Shown here in pieces: positions 4,982 to 14,667 of a stretch of 64,000 nt of DNA (position 1 is its first letter; every line of letters starts with the position of its first letter). The notes beneath the pieces were generated by a model. That model was not told where the DNA came from. It was given only the letters and a program-made list of their open reading frames with translations, and made no database searches. Source of the stretch: CBDCOD01 sp965219665 (GTDB lineage Bacteria > Pseudomonadota > Gammaproteobacteria > CAKMZV01); the NCBI GenBank assembly GCA_965219665.1, contig CBDCOD010000021.1, forward strand, positions 61,968 to 125,967. Reading direction: 5' to 3'. The position numbers and the translations under genes were made by a program.

Positions 4982-6466
4982 TTATTCCCTGTCAAAAGCG
5001 CGCAGTGCCAATGTTTGTGCAATCATACTCTTATCCACAGGCTTGTTATACCAATCCACATGTGTCTGTAAGAGTCTTAGAATACGGTAGAAGGCGCGCA
5101 CCGATATATTCAGCTTAATCATTGCCTGCTTGAGGAAGGATAAAGCATCGCGCTCTAAAGCCAAAATACGCTTTACTTCTTTGCCACTGAGATGTGCATT
5201 CAGTGTTCCTTGCCTTTCATATTGCTTGTCACGACACTGCGCTATGCGCTGTCGCCATCGTAGACTTTCTACTTCGCGACTAACTGGGTTGAGTATTTTA
5301 TCAGGCGGTACTGATGCTAATATCAAATGCATATCTATTCTATCTAATAGCGGGCCGGATAATTTTTGACGATAGCGCTGCATATTATCAGGCGTGCAGC
5401 GACAGCGGGCTTGACCATAATAGCCACATGGGCACGGATTCATCGCGCACAGTAACTGTATTTGTGCAGGATAGGTAACCCGTGCACAGGCACGAGTGAT
5501 GTTGATAGTGCCATTTTCTAAGGGCTCACGCAACCCTTCTAAAGCATGGCGGCTAAACTCTAACAGTTCATCTAAAAATAATACACCTAAATGTGCCAGG
5601 CTAACCTCACCAGGCAGAGCACGACTACCCCCTCCTACTAAGGATACCGAAGAAGCACTATGATGGGGTGCTCTAAACGGTGGTCGCAATAGTTCTTTTG
5701 AGTTTAGCCCCGCGCTTGATAAGGCATAAATAGCAGCACTTTGCACGGCTTGCTGATGTGTTAGGTCGGGCAAAATATCCGCATAGGCTTTGGCTAACAT
5801 GCTTTTACCACAACCTGGCGGCCCAATCATCAAAGCAGAATGTCCACCGGCCGCAGATATTAACAATTGATTCTTTGCCGCCTCCTGACCTTGTATCTCT
5901 GACCAGTCTATTCTTATATTACTTTGCTGATTGGATGGTTGAGCAATTGAAGTGTCTAACGAGATACGCCCTTGTAAATAACCCACCACATCACGCAAAG
6001 AGGACGCCTTTACAATATGCGGCATGGCGAGAAGGGAAGCTTCTACTTCATTGGCATGAGGAATAACGCATGTCACGGACTCTTTAGAGGCAAGCAACGC
6101 TGGCAATAGCCCTCCTGTGTGACGCAGTTCACCAGCCAAACTGAGCTCCCCATAAAATTCAAAACAACTTAAATCAACATCTAACTGCCCACTAACTGCT
6201 AATAATCCTATGGCAATAGCCAAGTCATAGCCATTGCCTGACTTAGGCACATGAGCAGGTGATAAATTGACAGTTAAACGCCCCCACTTAAAGTCAAAAC
6301 CACTATTAATAATCGCACCACGAACACGCTCTCGGCTTTCTTTGACTGCTGTCTCTGCCATGCCGACAACCGTAAATTGTGGCAACCCATTACTACTATT
6401 GACCTCAACTTGCACTTCTTGTGCATCAATGGTTGCGCAAATGCGGGTCCTGGTTGTAGCAAGCAT
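4982..6466 (-). CDS. comM: ComM/YifB family AAA+ helicase-like protein
   Basis: The 494-residue protein has the usual ComM layout: an N-terminal S16-like domain (residues 1-165, with VEVNSSNGLPQFTVVG and VNLSPAHVPKSG), a Mg-chelatase-type AAA+ core with Walker A GPPGCGKS near residue 216, GEVSLAHLGVLFLDELLEF as Walker B, NPCPCGYYG and the LLDRIDMH sensor, and a C-terminal helical domain. In naturally competent bacteria ComM drives branch migration during integration of transformed DNA. Length is normal and no insertion is seen. comM is a known insertion hotspot for genomic islands in some genera. Here the gene is intact and borders the cassette array at its 3' side. Confidence 0.92.
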   Translation of the reverse strand: MLATTRTRICATIDAQEVQVEVNSSNGLPQFTVVGMAETAVKESRERVRGAIINSGFDFKWGRLTVNLSPAHVPKSGNGYDLAIAIGLLAVSGQLDVDLSCFEFYGELSLAGELRHTGGLLPALLASKESVTCVIPHANEVEASLLAMPHIVKASSLRDVVGYLQGRISLDTSIAQPSNQQSNIRIDWSEIQGQEAAKNQLLISAAGGHSALMIGPPGCGKSMLAKAYADILPDLTHQQAVQSAAIYALSSAGLNSKELLRPPFRAPHHSASSVSLVGGGSRALPGEVSLAHLGVLFLDELLEFSRHALEGLREPLENGTINITRACARVTYPAQIQLLCAMNPCPCGYYGQARCRCTPDNMQRYRQKLSGPLLDRIDMHLILASVPPDKILNPVSREVESLRWRQRIAQCRDKQYERQGTLNAHLSGKEVKRILALERDALSFLKQAMIKLNISVRAFYRILRLLQTHVDWYNKPVDKSMIAQTLALRAFDRE

Positions 6467-6541
6467 GGCTACATTATCAATGCCCTAATAGGACAACCAT
6501 GCACTCCACACCACCTAAAGCAAGACAGGCATCAACACCCA

Positions 6542-6569
6542 CTATCGCTGTGCTGTAGCACAGCGATAG
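6542..6569. repeat. Perfect 13-bp inverted repeat between comM and metY
   Basis: CTATCGCTGTGCT and its exact complement are separated by two bases. A T tract does not follow on either side, so it is not a classical terminator. Two shorter palindromes lie close by (GCTCAATATTGAGC at about 6602-6615 and GGCAGCGCGCTGCC at about 6628-6641). Together they may end metY transcription or bind a protein. Confidence 0.5.
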
Positions 6570-6693
6570 CTCTCTATAACTCAAATAATAGTAATACATA
6601 GCTCAATATTGAGCAGAGATAGAAAGGGCAGCGCGCTGCCGCAAAGCGACACAAGTCGCCACCCTAAAAAAGCCTAAACGCTGAATTGTTGTG

Positions 6694-7965
6694 TTATGCT
6701 TTGTCTAAGGCCTGGCTAACATCAGCAATAATGTCTTCTATATGCTCAATGCCAACTGAAATTCTGACTAAATCTTCAGAAACGCCCGCTGAGGCTAATT
6801 CTTCTGGACTCAATTGCCTATGCGTTGTTGATGCGGGATGACAAGCTAGCGACTTAGCATCACCAATATTGACTAAGCGCAACACCATCTGTAATGCATC
6901 AATAAAGCGCGTACCTGCCTCTATGCCGCCCTTAATGCCAAAACTTAAAATACCGGAAGCTCTGCCGCCAGTTATTTTTCGGCAGTTGGCATGATGCGGA
7001 CTGCTGGCAAGTGCGGCGTAATTCACCCATGCAACTTTGTCATGTTGATCTAAATACTGTGCTAATTTTTCTGCATTTTCGCAGTGGCGAGCCATTCTTA
7101 AGCCAAGCGTTTCCAATCCCTGTAGTATTAAAAAAGCATTCATTGGGGAAAGCGCAGCACCCGTATTGCGCAAAGGCACTACGCGGCAACGACCAATATA
7201 GGCTGCTTCACCCAGTGCCTCTGTGTACACCACACCATGATATGAGGGATCAGGTTCGTTCATAATTGCAAAACGCTCCTTCTGCTCAGCCCAATCAAAT
7301 TTGCCAGAATCTACGATTACTCCGCCAATGGAGGTACCATGTCCACCAATATACTTTGTCAATGAATGTATAACGATGTCCGCCCCTAACTCGAATGGAC
7401 GGCATAAATAGGGAGTAGCAACTGTATTATCTACAATCAGAGGGACACCATGCTTGTGTGCTACTGCTGCAAGATGAGCGATATCAACAACATTACCCGC
7501 AGGATTACCTATAGATTCACAAAAAATTGCCTTCGTTTTGGCATCAATTGCTTGATCAAAACCTTCAAAATCATCATGCGCAATCATGCGCACTTCAATT
7601 CCCTGGCGCGGGAACGTATGTGAGAATAAGTTATAAGTGCCGCCGTACAACTGAGAAGTGCTAATAATATTGTCACCTGCATCAGTAATACACTGAATGG
7701 CTGAGGTAATTGCACTCATGCCAGATGCCAGACATAGTGCGCCAATCCCCCCCTCCATCTTAGCAATACGCTGCTCTAAAACGGCTGTTGTCGGGTTCAT
7801 AATCCGTGTATAGATATTCCCTTCAACTTTTAAGTCAAACAAATCCGCTCCGTGCTGTGTATTATCAAATGTGTACGATGTCGTTTGATAAATAGGCACA
7901 GCGGCTGCCTTGGTCGTTGCTTCTGATTTATAGCCTTGGTGTAAAGCTACTGACTCTAACTTCAT
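6694..7965 (-). CDS. metY: O-acetylhomoserine sulfhydrylase
   Basis: The 423-residue protein is a Cys/Met-metabolism PLP enzyme. It catalyses formation of homocysteine (or methionine) from O-acetylhomoserine and a sulfide donor, in the cytoplasm. The PLP lysine sits in SLTKYIGGHG (about residue 207). YTRIMNPT near residue 53 and ASGMSAITSAI near 80 are the phosphate-binding and cofactor regions typical of MetY. SxGIE near the C-terminus (RISVGIEHIEDI) is also conserved. Length fits MetY rather than the shorter MetB/MetC. Three regularly spaced ACGTAAA repeats stand directly upstream of the start. Confidence 0.93.
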   Translation of the reverse strand: MKLESVALHQGYKSEATTKAAAVPIYQTTSYTFDNTQHGADLFDLKVEGNIYTRIMNPTTAVLEQRIAKMEGGIGALCLASGMSAITSAIQCITDAGDNIISTSQLYGGTYNLFSHTFPRQGIEVRMIAHDDFEGFDQAIDAKTKAIFCESIGNPAGNVVDIAHLAAVAHKHGVPLIVDNTVATPYLCRPFELGADIVIHSLTKYIGGHGTSIGGVIVDSGKFDWAEQKERFAIMNEPDPSYHGVVYTEALGEAAYIGRCRVVPLRNTGAALSPMNAFLILQGLETLGLRMARHCENAEKLAQYLDQHDKVAWVNYAALASSPHHANCRKITGGRASGILSFGIKGGIEAGTRFIDALQMVLRLVNIGDAKSLACHPASTTHRQLSPEELASAGVSEDLVRISVGIEHIEDIIADVSQALDKA

Positions 7966-7982
7966 AAAGATCCTAAAATAAG

Positions 7983-8013
7983 TTTACGTGTAATTTTACG
8001 TAGTGGTTTACGT
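7983..8013 (-). promoter_or_regulatory. Three direct repeats upstream of metY
   Basis: TTTACGT occurs at 7983-7989, 7995-8001 and 8007-8013, an exact 12-base period. On the metY strand this reads ACGTAAA three times, ending 18 bases before the ATG at 7965. Such phased repeats can be an operator. No known methionine operator (MetJ or MetR type) matches. The rest of 7966-8251 shows only an AT-rich stretch before pstC. Confidence 0.4.
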
Positions 8014-8251
8014 GCGAAAGGAGAGATTGTAACAGCACTATGACCCTTCTGCCTCACTACCACCAGCAATATGTGCATGGTTCTCAAAAGAGAATCGGGG
8101 CTACTACATTAAACTATAATTTGTTATCCAACAATTCTCAAAATATTTTTTCATAAACATCACCTTGTGATTTACAATGCGCACCGCTGTAACAAGACAC
8201 ATCTGAATCCTGAACGCCTAAATAAGGACTTTGCAGCATAGGAGGAAAACG

Positions 8252-10435
8252 ATGAAACCATGGTCGATACTACAAGGGACTGCGATCAGGACATTCAAAG
8301 ATGAACTTGCACGTGTGCTTATCTATGCAGGTGGCTGGTCTGTCGTTGTCGCGGTTACCTTAATTTTTCTTTTTCTACTATCAGTGATTACTCCGTTGTT
8401 TACCGGAGTCTCTATTCAAAGCGGCAAACTTATCCAATTTAACAGTCATTCCGCTCGTTTTCTATACGCCGTATCAGATGAATACCAAGAAACGCTTAGT
8501 GAAGTGTATCAAAATGCCCGTATTCACCACGCCTCAATCCATAAAAACACCGTAGATATTCAAAATCATCTGCCCAATGATACTATAACTAGTTTTTCTC
8601 GTATACAACACAGCCCCACTCAATATGTCTGGGGGACAGAATCTGGCAAAATTTTATTTACAGAGAACCACTTTGAACGCACCTATCCCAACGGCAAGCG
8701 TTTAGTCATCCCCGGTGTGCGACCAGCATTTGAAGAGGCAGAGCCTATTAATGCACACGATGCGCCAATCAATAAAATAGCTGCTCGGCTTAATGATGAA
8801 CTCCTATGGGTTGCTACCGTCTCTCATAACGAGCTCTATCTGCATCGTTTTAACCTTGTTGAAGCCTTAGATGGTAGTACATTATTTGAAATAGAAGAGA
8901 CCATCACACCACAACAACCGAATCAAAAGATATCCTCCGTACATATTAGCAATGATGGGCGTTGGCTTCTGGCAGTTACGAGCCAAGCCATCATTCAATA
9001 TAATCTAAGCGATATTGACCAAGACCCTATCACGCTACCCTACTCTGCTCCAATTACTGCCAGTGCTTGGCTACTGGGTGAAAGCACTCTATTAGTCGGC
9101 GATCAAGCCGGTCATATTGCCAAAATTTTCTTAATAGACGGACAGTGGCGCATCGTAGAACGCCAGCCTGTCAGTTCAAAGCCTATAGTGCATATCGTTA
9201 GTGAGCAATTGCGCCGTGTATTTGCTGCCTTTGACGCAGCACAAAATATGTATTTATATTACGCTCCCTCCTTTGCTGAACTCAAATCATACGCCCTGCC
9301 TCTGCAACCTCAAAATGCCTTTTTTACACCACGCTCTGATGCTATACTAATCTATGGAGATACCCAAAAAATCACACTACAATTGGATAACCCACATCCT
9401 GAAGTCACATGGAAGTCTCTTTGGGGCTTAGTGCACTACGAAGGACACACCGAGCCCAAACACATCTGGCAATCTTCAGCTGCCACACAGGACTTTGAAC
9501 CCAAAATCAGCCTAACCCCTCTAACCTTCGGCACATTGAAAGCTGCTTTCTACGCCATGCTTATGGCAATACCCATTGCACTATTTGGTGCCATATATAC
9601 TGCCTTTTTCATGTCCCCCTCTATGCGTCGCATAGTCAAACCAACTATTGAAACCATGGAGGCGCTCCCAACAGTTATTTTAGGATTTCTTGCCGGATTA
9701 TGGCTATCTCCCTTTGTGGAGAAAAATTTAGCAGGCGTATTTGCGCTCCTCATTATGCTACCAATCGGCGTGCTTCTATTCGGCTGGTTCTGGCAAAAAG
9801 CACCTCAGGCATGGCAAGATAACATTGGGGATGGTTGGCGAGCTGCTCTAATCGTTCCAATTATCATAGTTACTGCATGGTTCAGTTTTGTGGCTGCACC
9901 CATTATTGAAAGCATTTTTTTTGGCGGAAACTTACGCAACTTTATTTCATTAGAACTTGGCATAACCTACGATCAACGTAATGCAATGGTGGTCGGTTTT
10001 GCTATGGGATTTGCAGTTATCCCTACCATATTTTCTATTGCAGAAGATGCCCTATTTTCTGTTCCTAAACATTTAGTCAATGGTTCTCTGGCTCTGGGCG
10101 CTTCATCTTGGCAAACACTAACTGGGGTAGTGCTACCTACGGCAAGCCCTGGTATATTTTCTGCTATGATGATTGGTTTTGGACGTGCTGTAGGGGAAAC
10201 TATGATTGTGCTCATGGCAACAGGTAATACGCCAGTCATGAATTTTAATATCTTTGAAGGCATGCGCACTTTGGCAGCAAACACTGCAGTTGAGATGCCT
10301 GAATCTGAAGTGGGCAGCTCGCACTATCGTATACTATTCCTTGCTGCATTAGTACTCTTTTTATTCACCTTTACTTTTAATACTGGCGCCGAAGTCATTC
10401 GACAACGCTTGCGTAAAAAATACGGATCACTATGA
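8252..10435 (+). CDS. pstC: Phosphate ABC transporter permease PstC, large form
   Basis: The 727-residue protein has one N-terminal membrane segment, a long extracytoplasmic domain of roughly 350 residues with beta-propeller-like repeats (ISNDGRWLLAVTS, LLVGDQAGHIAKI), and a C-terminal permease domain with the binding-protein-dependent transport signature (VNGSLALGASSWQTLTGVVLPTASPGI). This oversized form is known from Pseudomonas and relatives. I start at the ATG at 8252 because AGGAGGA stands seven bases before it; an upstream TTG at 8231 is in frame but has no such site. First gene of pstCAB-phoU-pstS and overlapping pstA by four bases (ATGA). Confidence 0.93.
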   Translation: MKPWSILQGTAIRTFKDELARVLIYAGGWSVVVAVTLIFLFLLSVITPLFTGVSIQSGKLIQFNSHSARFLYAVSDEYQETLSEVYQNARIHHASIHKNTVDIQNHLPNDTITSFSRIQHSPTQYVWGTESGKILFTENHFERTYPNGKRLVIPGVRPAFEEAEPINAHDAPINKIAARLNDELLWVATVSHNELYLHRFNLVEALDGSTLFEIEETITPQQPNQKISSVHISNDGRWLLAVTSQAIIQYNLSDIDQDPITLPYSAPITASAWLLGESTLLVGDQAGHIAKIFLIDGQWRIVERQPVSSKPIVHIVSEQLRRVFAAFDAAQNMYLYYAPSFAELKSYALPLQPQNAFFTPRSDAILIYGDTQKITLQLDNPHPEVTWKSLWGLVHYEGHTEPKHIWQSSAATQDFEPKISLTPLTFGTLKAAFYAMLMAIPIALFGAIYTAFFMSPSMRRIVKPTIETMEALPTVILGFLAGLWLSPFVEKNLAGVFALLIMLPIGVLLFGWFWQKAPQAWQDNIGDGWRAALIVPIIIVTAWFSFVAAPIIESIFFGGNLRNFISLELGITYDQRNAMVVGFAMGFAVIPTIFSIAEDALFSVPKHLVNGSLALGASSWQTLTGVVLPTASPGIFSAMMIGFGRAVGETMIVLMATGNTPVMNFNIFEGMRTLAANTAVEMPESEVGSSHYRILFLAALVLFLFTFTFNTGAEVIRQRLRKKYGSL

Positions 10436-12057
10436 TGACAAGTTTTCGACACTGGCGTAAAGAAGGCGAACATTGGATATGGCTCAGCTCAGCTGCTATC
10501 GCAGCCAGTTTAATTATGGTCATTGGGCTATTAGCATTGATCGCAGTGCGCGGACTCGGATTTTTCTGGCCTGCTAACATCCATGAGATACACTATACAA
10601 CGCCCAGCGGTATCGCGGTAGTAGCAGGAGAACATATAGAAAATGAGCTCGTACAGGATGATACCCTCGGCAAGCATAAACAAAGTCTCTATAAGATAGG
10701 CAACCGTGAACACTTCGGTTTAGACTTTAGATGGATAAACGCCACCGACATCATCCAACAAAAAGACGGCATGCCCTACTGGGTTATTGAACGTATTGAG
10801 TGGGGCAATGCGTATGGTCTGTTAAATCACTATACATGGAAAGGCAAGCAATACAGCGCTGATGATTCCAGGCTACTACAAAAATTCATGAAAGAAGTTC
10901 GAAAAATTAGCAATGCCATAAACCAAATTGAGCGCTATGATATGGGCGCTATTAACCATGAAATCGAAAAATTACGCCGCAATAAGAAAAAATTAGAGCA
11001 TAAGAGAGCCTTTGATACCGCAGCACAGACTCAACATATAGCAAGCAATGCTGCCTTAGATGAACGCTATAACCGTTTGCGCCTTTCTTTAGATAAGCAG
11101 TACGAAGCACTCAACGCTTTAGGGGAGCTACATTTAAGCCGGAGCGATGGCTCAACATTCAATATTCCATTCAAAAATATCGTACACCTTCATCAACCCA
11201 ATCAAATGAATGTATTAGAAAAAATCGTACATTACTTTTCTAAAATTTGGGAATTTGTCAGCACAGAGCCTCGCGAGGCAAACACAGAAGGTGGGATTTT
11301 TCCTGCTATCTTTGGCACAGTTTCCTTAGTTTTTCTGATGACTATTTTGGTAACCCCTTTTGGTGTCATTGCTGCTGTATATTTACGTGAATATGCTAAA
11401 CAAGGACTTGTAGTGCGTATTATTCGTATTTCAGTCAACAACCTTGCAGGCGTACCATCCATTGTGTATGGCGTTTTTGGCTTGGGCTTTTTTGTTTATT
11501 TTCTAGGCGGCAATATCGATGAACTATTCTATAGCCACGCTCTACCCTCACCAACTTTTGGTTCACCGGGGCTACTATGGGCTTCTCTAACGCTGGCATT
11601 ACTTACATTACCAGTTGTGATTGTATCAACAGAAGAAGGGCTATCACGCGTACCCTCTGCTATTCGAGAAGGCAGTTTAGCACTCGGCGCAACACATTTT
11701 GAGACACTCATGCGTACTGTTCTACCAATGACCAGTCCAGCAATTATGACAGGACTTATTCTGGCGATTGCACGCGCTGCCGGTGAGGTTGCGCCATTAA
11801 TGCTGGTAGGCGTCGTTAAATTAGCTCCTGACTTGGCAATCGATAGCGTTGCCCCTTATTTACATCTGGATAGACAGTTCATGCACTTAGGATTCCATAT
11901 TTATGATGTCGGCTTCCAAAGCCCTAATGTGGAAGCAGCGCGTCCTTTAGTCTATGCCACTGCCTTCCTATTGGTGGTTATCATTTTATTGCTTAACTTA
12001 ATTGCTATTCGTATTCGCAATCGCCTGAGAGAAAAATATAAATCTTTAGAGTATTAA
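10432..12057 (+). CDS. pstA: Phosphate ABC transporter permease PstA, large form
   Basis: The 541-residue partner of PstC has an N-terminal membrane segment, an extracytoplasmic stretch with a charged coiled-coil-like part (INHEIEKLRRNKKKLEHKR, about residues 180-205), and a C-terminal permease with the EAA-type loop (IREGSLALGATHFETLMRTVLPMTSPAIMTG). E. coli PstA is about 300 residues, so the extra 240 residues match the enlargement of PstC. It forms the inner-membrane channel with PstC. Start overlaps the pstC stop; a second in-frame ATG follows directly. Confidence 0.92.
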   Translation: MMTSFRHWRKEGEHWIWLSSAAIAASLIMVIGLLALIAVRGLGFFWPANIHEIHYTTPSGIAVVAGEHIENELVQDDTLGKHKQSLYKIGNREHFGLDFRWINATDIIQQKDGMPYWVIERIEWGNAYGLLNHYTWKGKQYSADDSRLLQKFMKEVRKISNAINQIERYDMGAINHEIEKLRRNKKKLEHKRAFDTAAQTQHIASNAALDERYNRLRLSLDKQYEALNALGELHLSRSDGSTFNIPFKNIVHLHQPNQMNVLEKIVHYFSKIWEFVSTEPREANTEGGIFPAIFGTVSLVFLMTILVTPFGVIAAVYLREYAKQGLVVRIIRISVNNLAGVPSIVYGVFGLGFFVYFLGGNIDELFYSHALPSPTFGSPGLLWASLTLALLTLPVVIVSTEEGLSRVPSAIREGSLALGATHFETLMRTVLPMTSPAIMTGLILAIARAAGEVAPLMLVGVVKLAPDLAIDSVAPYLHLDRQFMHLGFHIYDVGFQSPNVEAARPLVYATAFLLVVIILLLNLIAIRIRNRLREKYKSLEY

Positions 12058-12069
12058 AATAATTTAACT

Positions 12070-12873
12070 ATGAAAGTATACATCAAGCCATCCACATCTG
12101 AATCAGGCAACTCTGCTTTTGAAACCTCTATTTCCGTAAAAAACTGGAGTTTTTTCTATGGAGATACCCAAGCACTTAAAAACATCAATTTAGAGTTACC
12201 CAAATTACAAGTTACTTCGTTCATTGGACCCAGTGGCTGCGGAAAATCAACCTTGCTACGTTGCTTTAACCGCATGAATGACTTGGTAGATTCCACTCAC
12301 TTCAACGGTACAATCACCTTAGAAGGCATCAATATTTACAGCGCAGACCTCAAGGTAGCTAACTTACGCAGACAGATAGGCATGGTTTTTCAAAAGCCGA
12401 ACCCCTTCCCTAAAAGTATTTTTGAAAACGTTGCTTATGGACTACGCCTGCAAGGTGAAAACAATAAGACTTTGCTAAAAGAGACTGTTGAGTGGGCACT
12501 AAAAGCAGCTGGTTTATGGAAAGAAGTGCGTGACCGCCTCCATAGTAATGCCTTAGGGCTATCTGGTGGACAGCAACAACGTTTAGTTATTGCACGCGCC
12601 ATTGCCATTAAGCCAAAAGTCCTACTCTTAGATGAGCCAACCTCTGCCTTAGATCCTATCTCTACGCTACGTATTGAAGAGCTCATCGCTGAACTACGTA
12701 ATGAATATACTATCATCATCGTAACGCATAATATGCAACAGGCAGCGCGCATTTCTGACCACACTGCCTTCATGTACTTAGGAGGTGTGATAGAATACGC
12801 ACCAACCAAAGAACTATTCACTAAACCTAAAGAGCAACAAACGGAAGAATATATCACTGGGCGCTTTGGATAA
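12070..12873 (+). CDS. pstB: Phosphate ABC transporter ATPase PstB
   Basis: The 267-residue ATPase has Walker A GPSGCGKST (residues 53-61), a Q-loop in MVFQKPNPFP, the signature LSGGQQQR, Walker B LLLDEPTSALDP and a switch His in VTHNM. The QKPNPFP segment is typical of PstB. It energises phosphate import through PstCA. It lies 12 bases after pstA, and its stop is followed without a gap by phoU. Confidence 0.97.
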   Translation: MKVYIKPSTSESGNSAFETSISVKNWSFFYGDTQALKNINLELPKLQVTSFIGPSGCGKSTLLRCFNRMNDLVDSTHFNGTITLEGINIYSADLKVANLRRQIGMVFQKPNPFPKSIFENVAYGLRLQGENNKTLLKETVEWALKAAGLWKEVRDRLHSNALGLSGGQQQRLVIARAIAIKPKVLLLDEPTSALDPISTLRIEELIAELRNEYTIIIVTHNMQQAARISDHTAFMYLGGVIEYAPTKELFTKPKEQQTEEYITGRFG

Positions 12874-13539
12874 ATGGAATCAAAACAAGTGAATACACAC
12901 ATCCTGAAAACTTTTGATAAAGATTTGCAACAATTGCACGATCAAATCCGCACAATGGTTGCAGCAGTAAGTGATCAACTTAATAGAGCCATTACCTCTT
13001 TAGAAAAAGGGAGCGACAAAATGGCTGAGAAAACACTTATTGGCGACAAAAAAATCAATCTGCTTGAACAAGAAATCAATGAAACTTGCACTACTATTTT
13101 AGCAACCTATCATCCTGTCGCCTCTGATTTACGCATCCCAATTGCTGCCCTTAAAATGAGCAGCGACTTAGAACGCATTGGGGATGAGGCGGAAAAATTA
13201 GCCACTGTTACCCTAGAGAGCAACGAAGAGCATCCCGCCAACATCCCCTTGCTAACCATGGCGTACATGGTTCAACGCACTTTCCAACACATATCAACTG
13301 CTTTTGAAAATAATGATACCGCGCTATTTTTGAGCATATTGGAAGATGAAGGCAGTTTGCTCCACAAACGCTATGACAAAACCTTACACGAAATATTCTT
13401 TATACTGGCAAAGCAACCAAAAAAAGCAGATGAAAATCTCGCATACCTTTGGGCAATTAAGGGATTAGAGCGCATTAGCGATCACATTCGCAACCTGTGC
13501 CAGCAATTTATCTATATGGAAACTGGCAAAAAAGCCTAA
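12874..13539 (+). CDS. phoU: Phosphate-signalling protein PhoU
   Basis: The 221-residue protein contains two PhoU three-helix repeats. Their metal-binding motifs are visible (SDLERIGDEAEKLA near residue 97, and LERISDHIRNLC near 200). PhoU links PstSCAB activity to the PhoR/PhoB sensor system and limits phosphate uptake. The ATG abuts the pstB stop, so translation is likely coupled. Here phoU precedes pstS, whereas in E. coli it is last. Confidence 0.95.
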   Translation: MESKQVNTHILKTFDKDLQQLHDQIRTMVAAVSDQLNRAITSLEKGSDKMAEKTLIGDKKINLLEQEINETCTTILATYHPVASDLRIPIAALKMSSDLERIGDEAEKLATVTLESNEEHPANIPLLTMAYMVQRTFQHISTAFENNDTALFLSILEDEGSLLHKRYDKTLHEIFFILAKQPKKADENLAYLWAIKGLERISDHIRNLCQQFIYMETGKKA

Positions 13540-13604
13540 AAAATCACACCTTATTTTTTAATACGCCCTTATTTTCTTAATACTCTAAAGGAGGCGAATT
13601 TAAC

Positions 13605-14558
13605 ATGAAAATACTACCTATTGCATTACTGAGTGTATCTACTATCAGCTTCTCTTCTCCGAAGGTAGATCCAGCCATTCCTGAATATCAAAAAAAATCA
13701 GGAGTATCTGGGAAAATATCCAGTGTTGGCTCAGATACACTTGCTAACCTCATGACACTATGGAGTGAAGCCTTTAGAAAACACTACCCCAGTGTGTCTA
13801 TTCAAATCCAAGCGGCTGGTTCCTCTACTGCACCACCTGCCCTCACAGAAGGCACCTCTAATTTTGGACCAATGAGTCGTCAAATGAAATCTAAGGAAAA
13901 AGCTTCCTTTGAGAAAGTACATGGATATAAAGCAACAGCTATACCAGTGGCTGTTGATGCACTGGCAGTCTTTGTTAATAAAAACAACCCCATTGAAGGG
14001 CTCTCCATCGCTCAAATTGATGCTATTTTTTCTTCCACACGCAAATGTGGTGCAAAAAAAGGGATTGAAACATGGGGAGATGCTGGTCTAACTGGGAGTT
14101 GGCAGAATAGAGATCTCCAAATATTCGGCCGCAATTCAGTCTCCGGCACATATGGGTACTTCAAAAAGAAAGCGCTCTGTAAAGGAGATTTTAAAAATAA
14201 TGTCAATGAACAGCCTGGATCAGCCTCTGTGGTGCAATCTGTAACCGCCTCTATCAATGGCATTGGTTACTCAGGAATCGGGTACACCACTGCAGGTGTC
14301 CGCGCACTACCACTGTCTAAAAGAGGAAATAAATTTATTGAACCCACCGCTAACAACGCAGTGAATGGTTCCTACCCCTTAGCCCGCTTTTTGTATGTTT
14401 ATATCAATAAGGCACCCGGGGAAGCACTTCAGCCTAAAGTGCATGAGTTTATGAAACTTATCTTATCAAAGTCTGGACAAGAAATAGTTGTTAAAGATGG
14501 TTACATCCCACTACCGGCCAAAGTCGTCAACAAATACTTAGAAAAATTACAGCAATAA
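13605..14558 (+). CDS. pstS: Phosphate-binding periplasmic protein PstS
   Basis: The 317-residue protein begins with a short signal peptide (about residues 1-18) and then carries the PBP-like phosphate-binding fold: GSDTLANLMTLWSEAF, SSTAPPALTEGTSNFGPMSR and GRNSVSGTYGYFKKKALC, the latter two contributing phosphate-contacting Ser, Thr and Arg. A strong AAAGGAGG site lies upstream of the ATG. It delivers phosphate to PstCA. It is the last gene of the operon, 65 bases after phoU, and is followed by a terminator. Confidence 0.94.
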   Translation: MKILPIALLSVSTISFSSPKVDPAIPEYQKKSGVSGKISSVGSDTLANLMTLWSEAFRKHYPSVSIQIQAAGSSTAPPALTEGTSNFGPMSRQMKSKEKASFEKVHGYKATAIPVAVDALAVFVNKNNPIEGLSIAQIDAIFSSTRKCGAKKGIETWGDAGLTGSWQNRDLQIFGRNSVSGTYGYFKKKALCKGDFKNNVNEQPGSASVVQSVTASINGIGYSGIGYTTAGVRALPLSKRGNKFIEPTANNAVNGSYPLARFLYVYINKAPGEALQPKVHEFMKLILSKSGQEIVVKDGYIPLPAKVVNKYLEKLQQ

Positions 14559-14568
14559 TCAGCACAAA

Positions 14569-14597
14569 CAAAAAGGGGGCTGTATGCCCCCTTTTTG
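14569..14597 (+). terminator. Intrinsic terminator of the pst operon
   Basis: CAAAAAGGGGGC and GCCCCCTTTTTG form a perfect 12-bp stem around a five-base loop, with the T run in the right arm extended by TT. It starts 10 bases after the pstS stop. Confidence 0.9.
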
Positions 14598-14667
14598 TTA
14601 AAAAATCTGCTTGCATAAGACCATTACAGTACAGAATTTATTGCATCAATAACGTACCTACCAGAAT

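Noticed and set aside
8160..8251. Possible Pho box upstream of pstC (CTGTAAC near 8190)
   Set aside because: Only one weak half resembles CTGTCAT and there is no second half at the 11-base spacing. PhoB control is likely from biology, but the sequence alone does not show it.
8231..8251. TTG start for pstC seven codons upstream
   Set aside because: No ribosome binding site precedes it, whereas AGGAGGA stands before the ATG at 8252.
12435..12902. Minus-strand ORF of 155 codons opposite pstB
   Set aside because: pstB carries all ABC motifs on the plus strand. The antisense frame is a by-product of its codon use.
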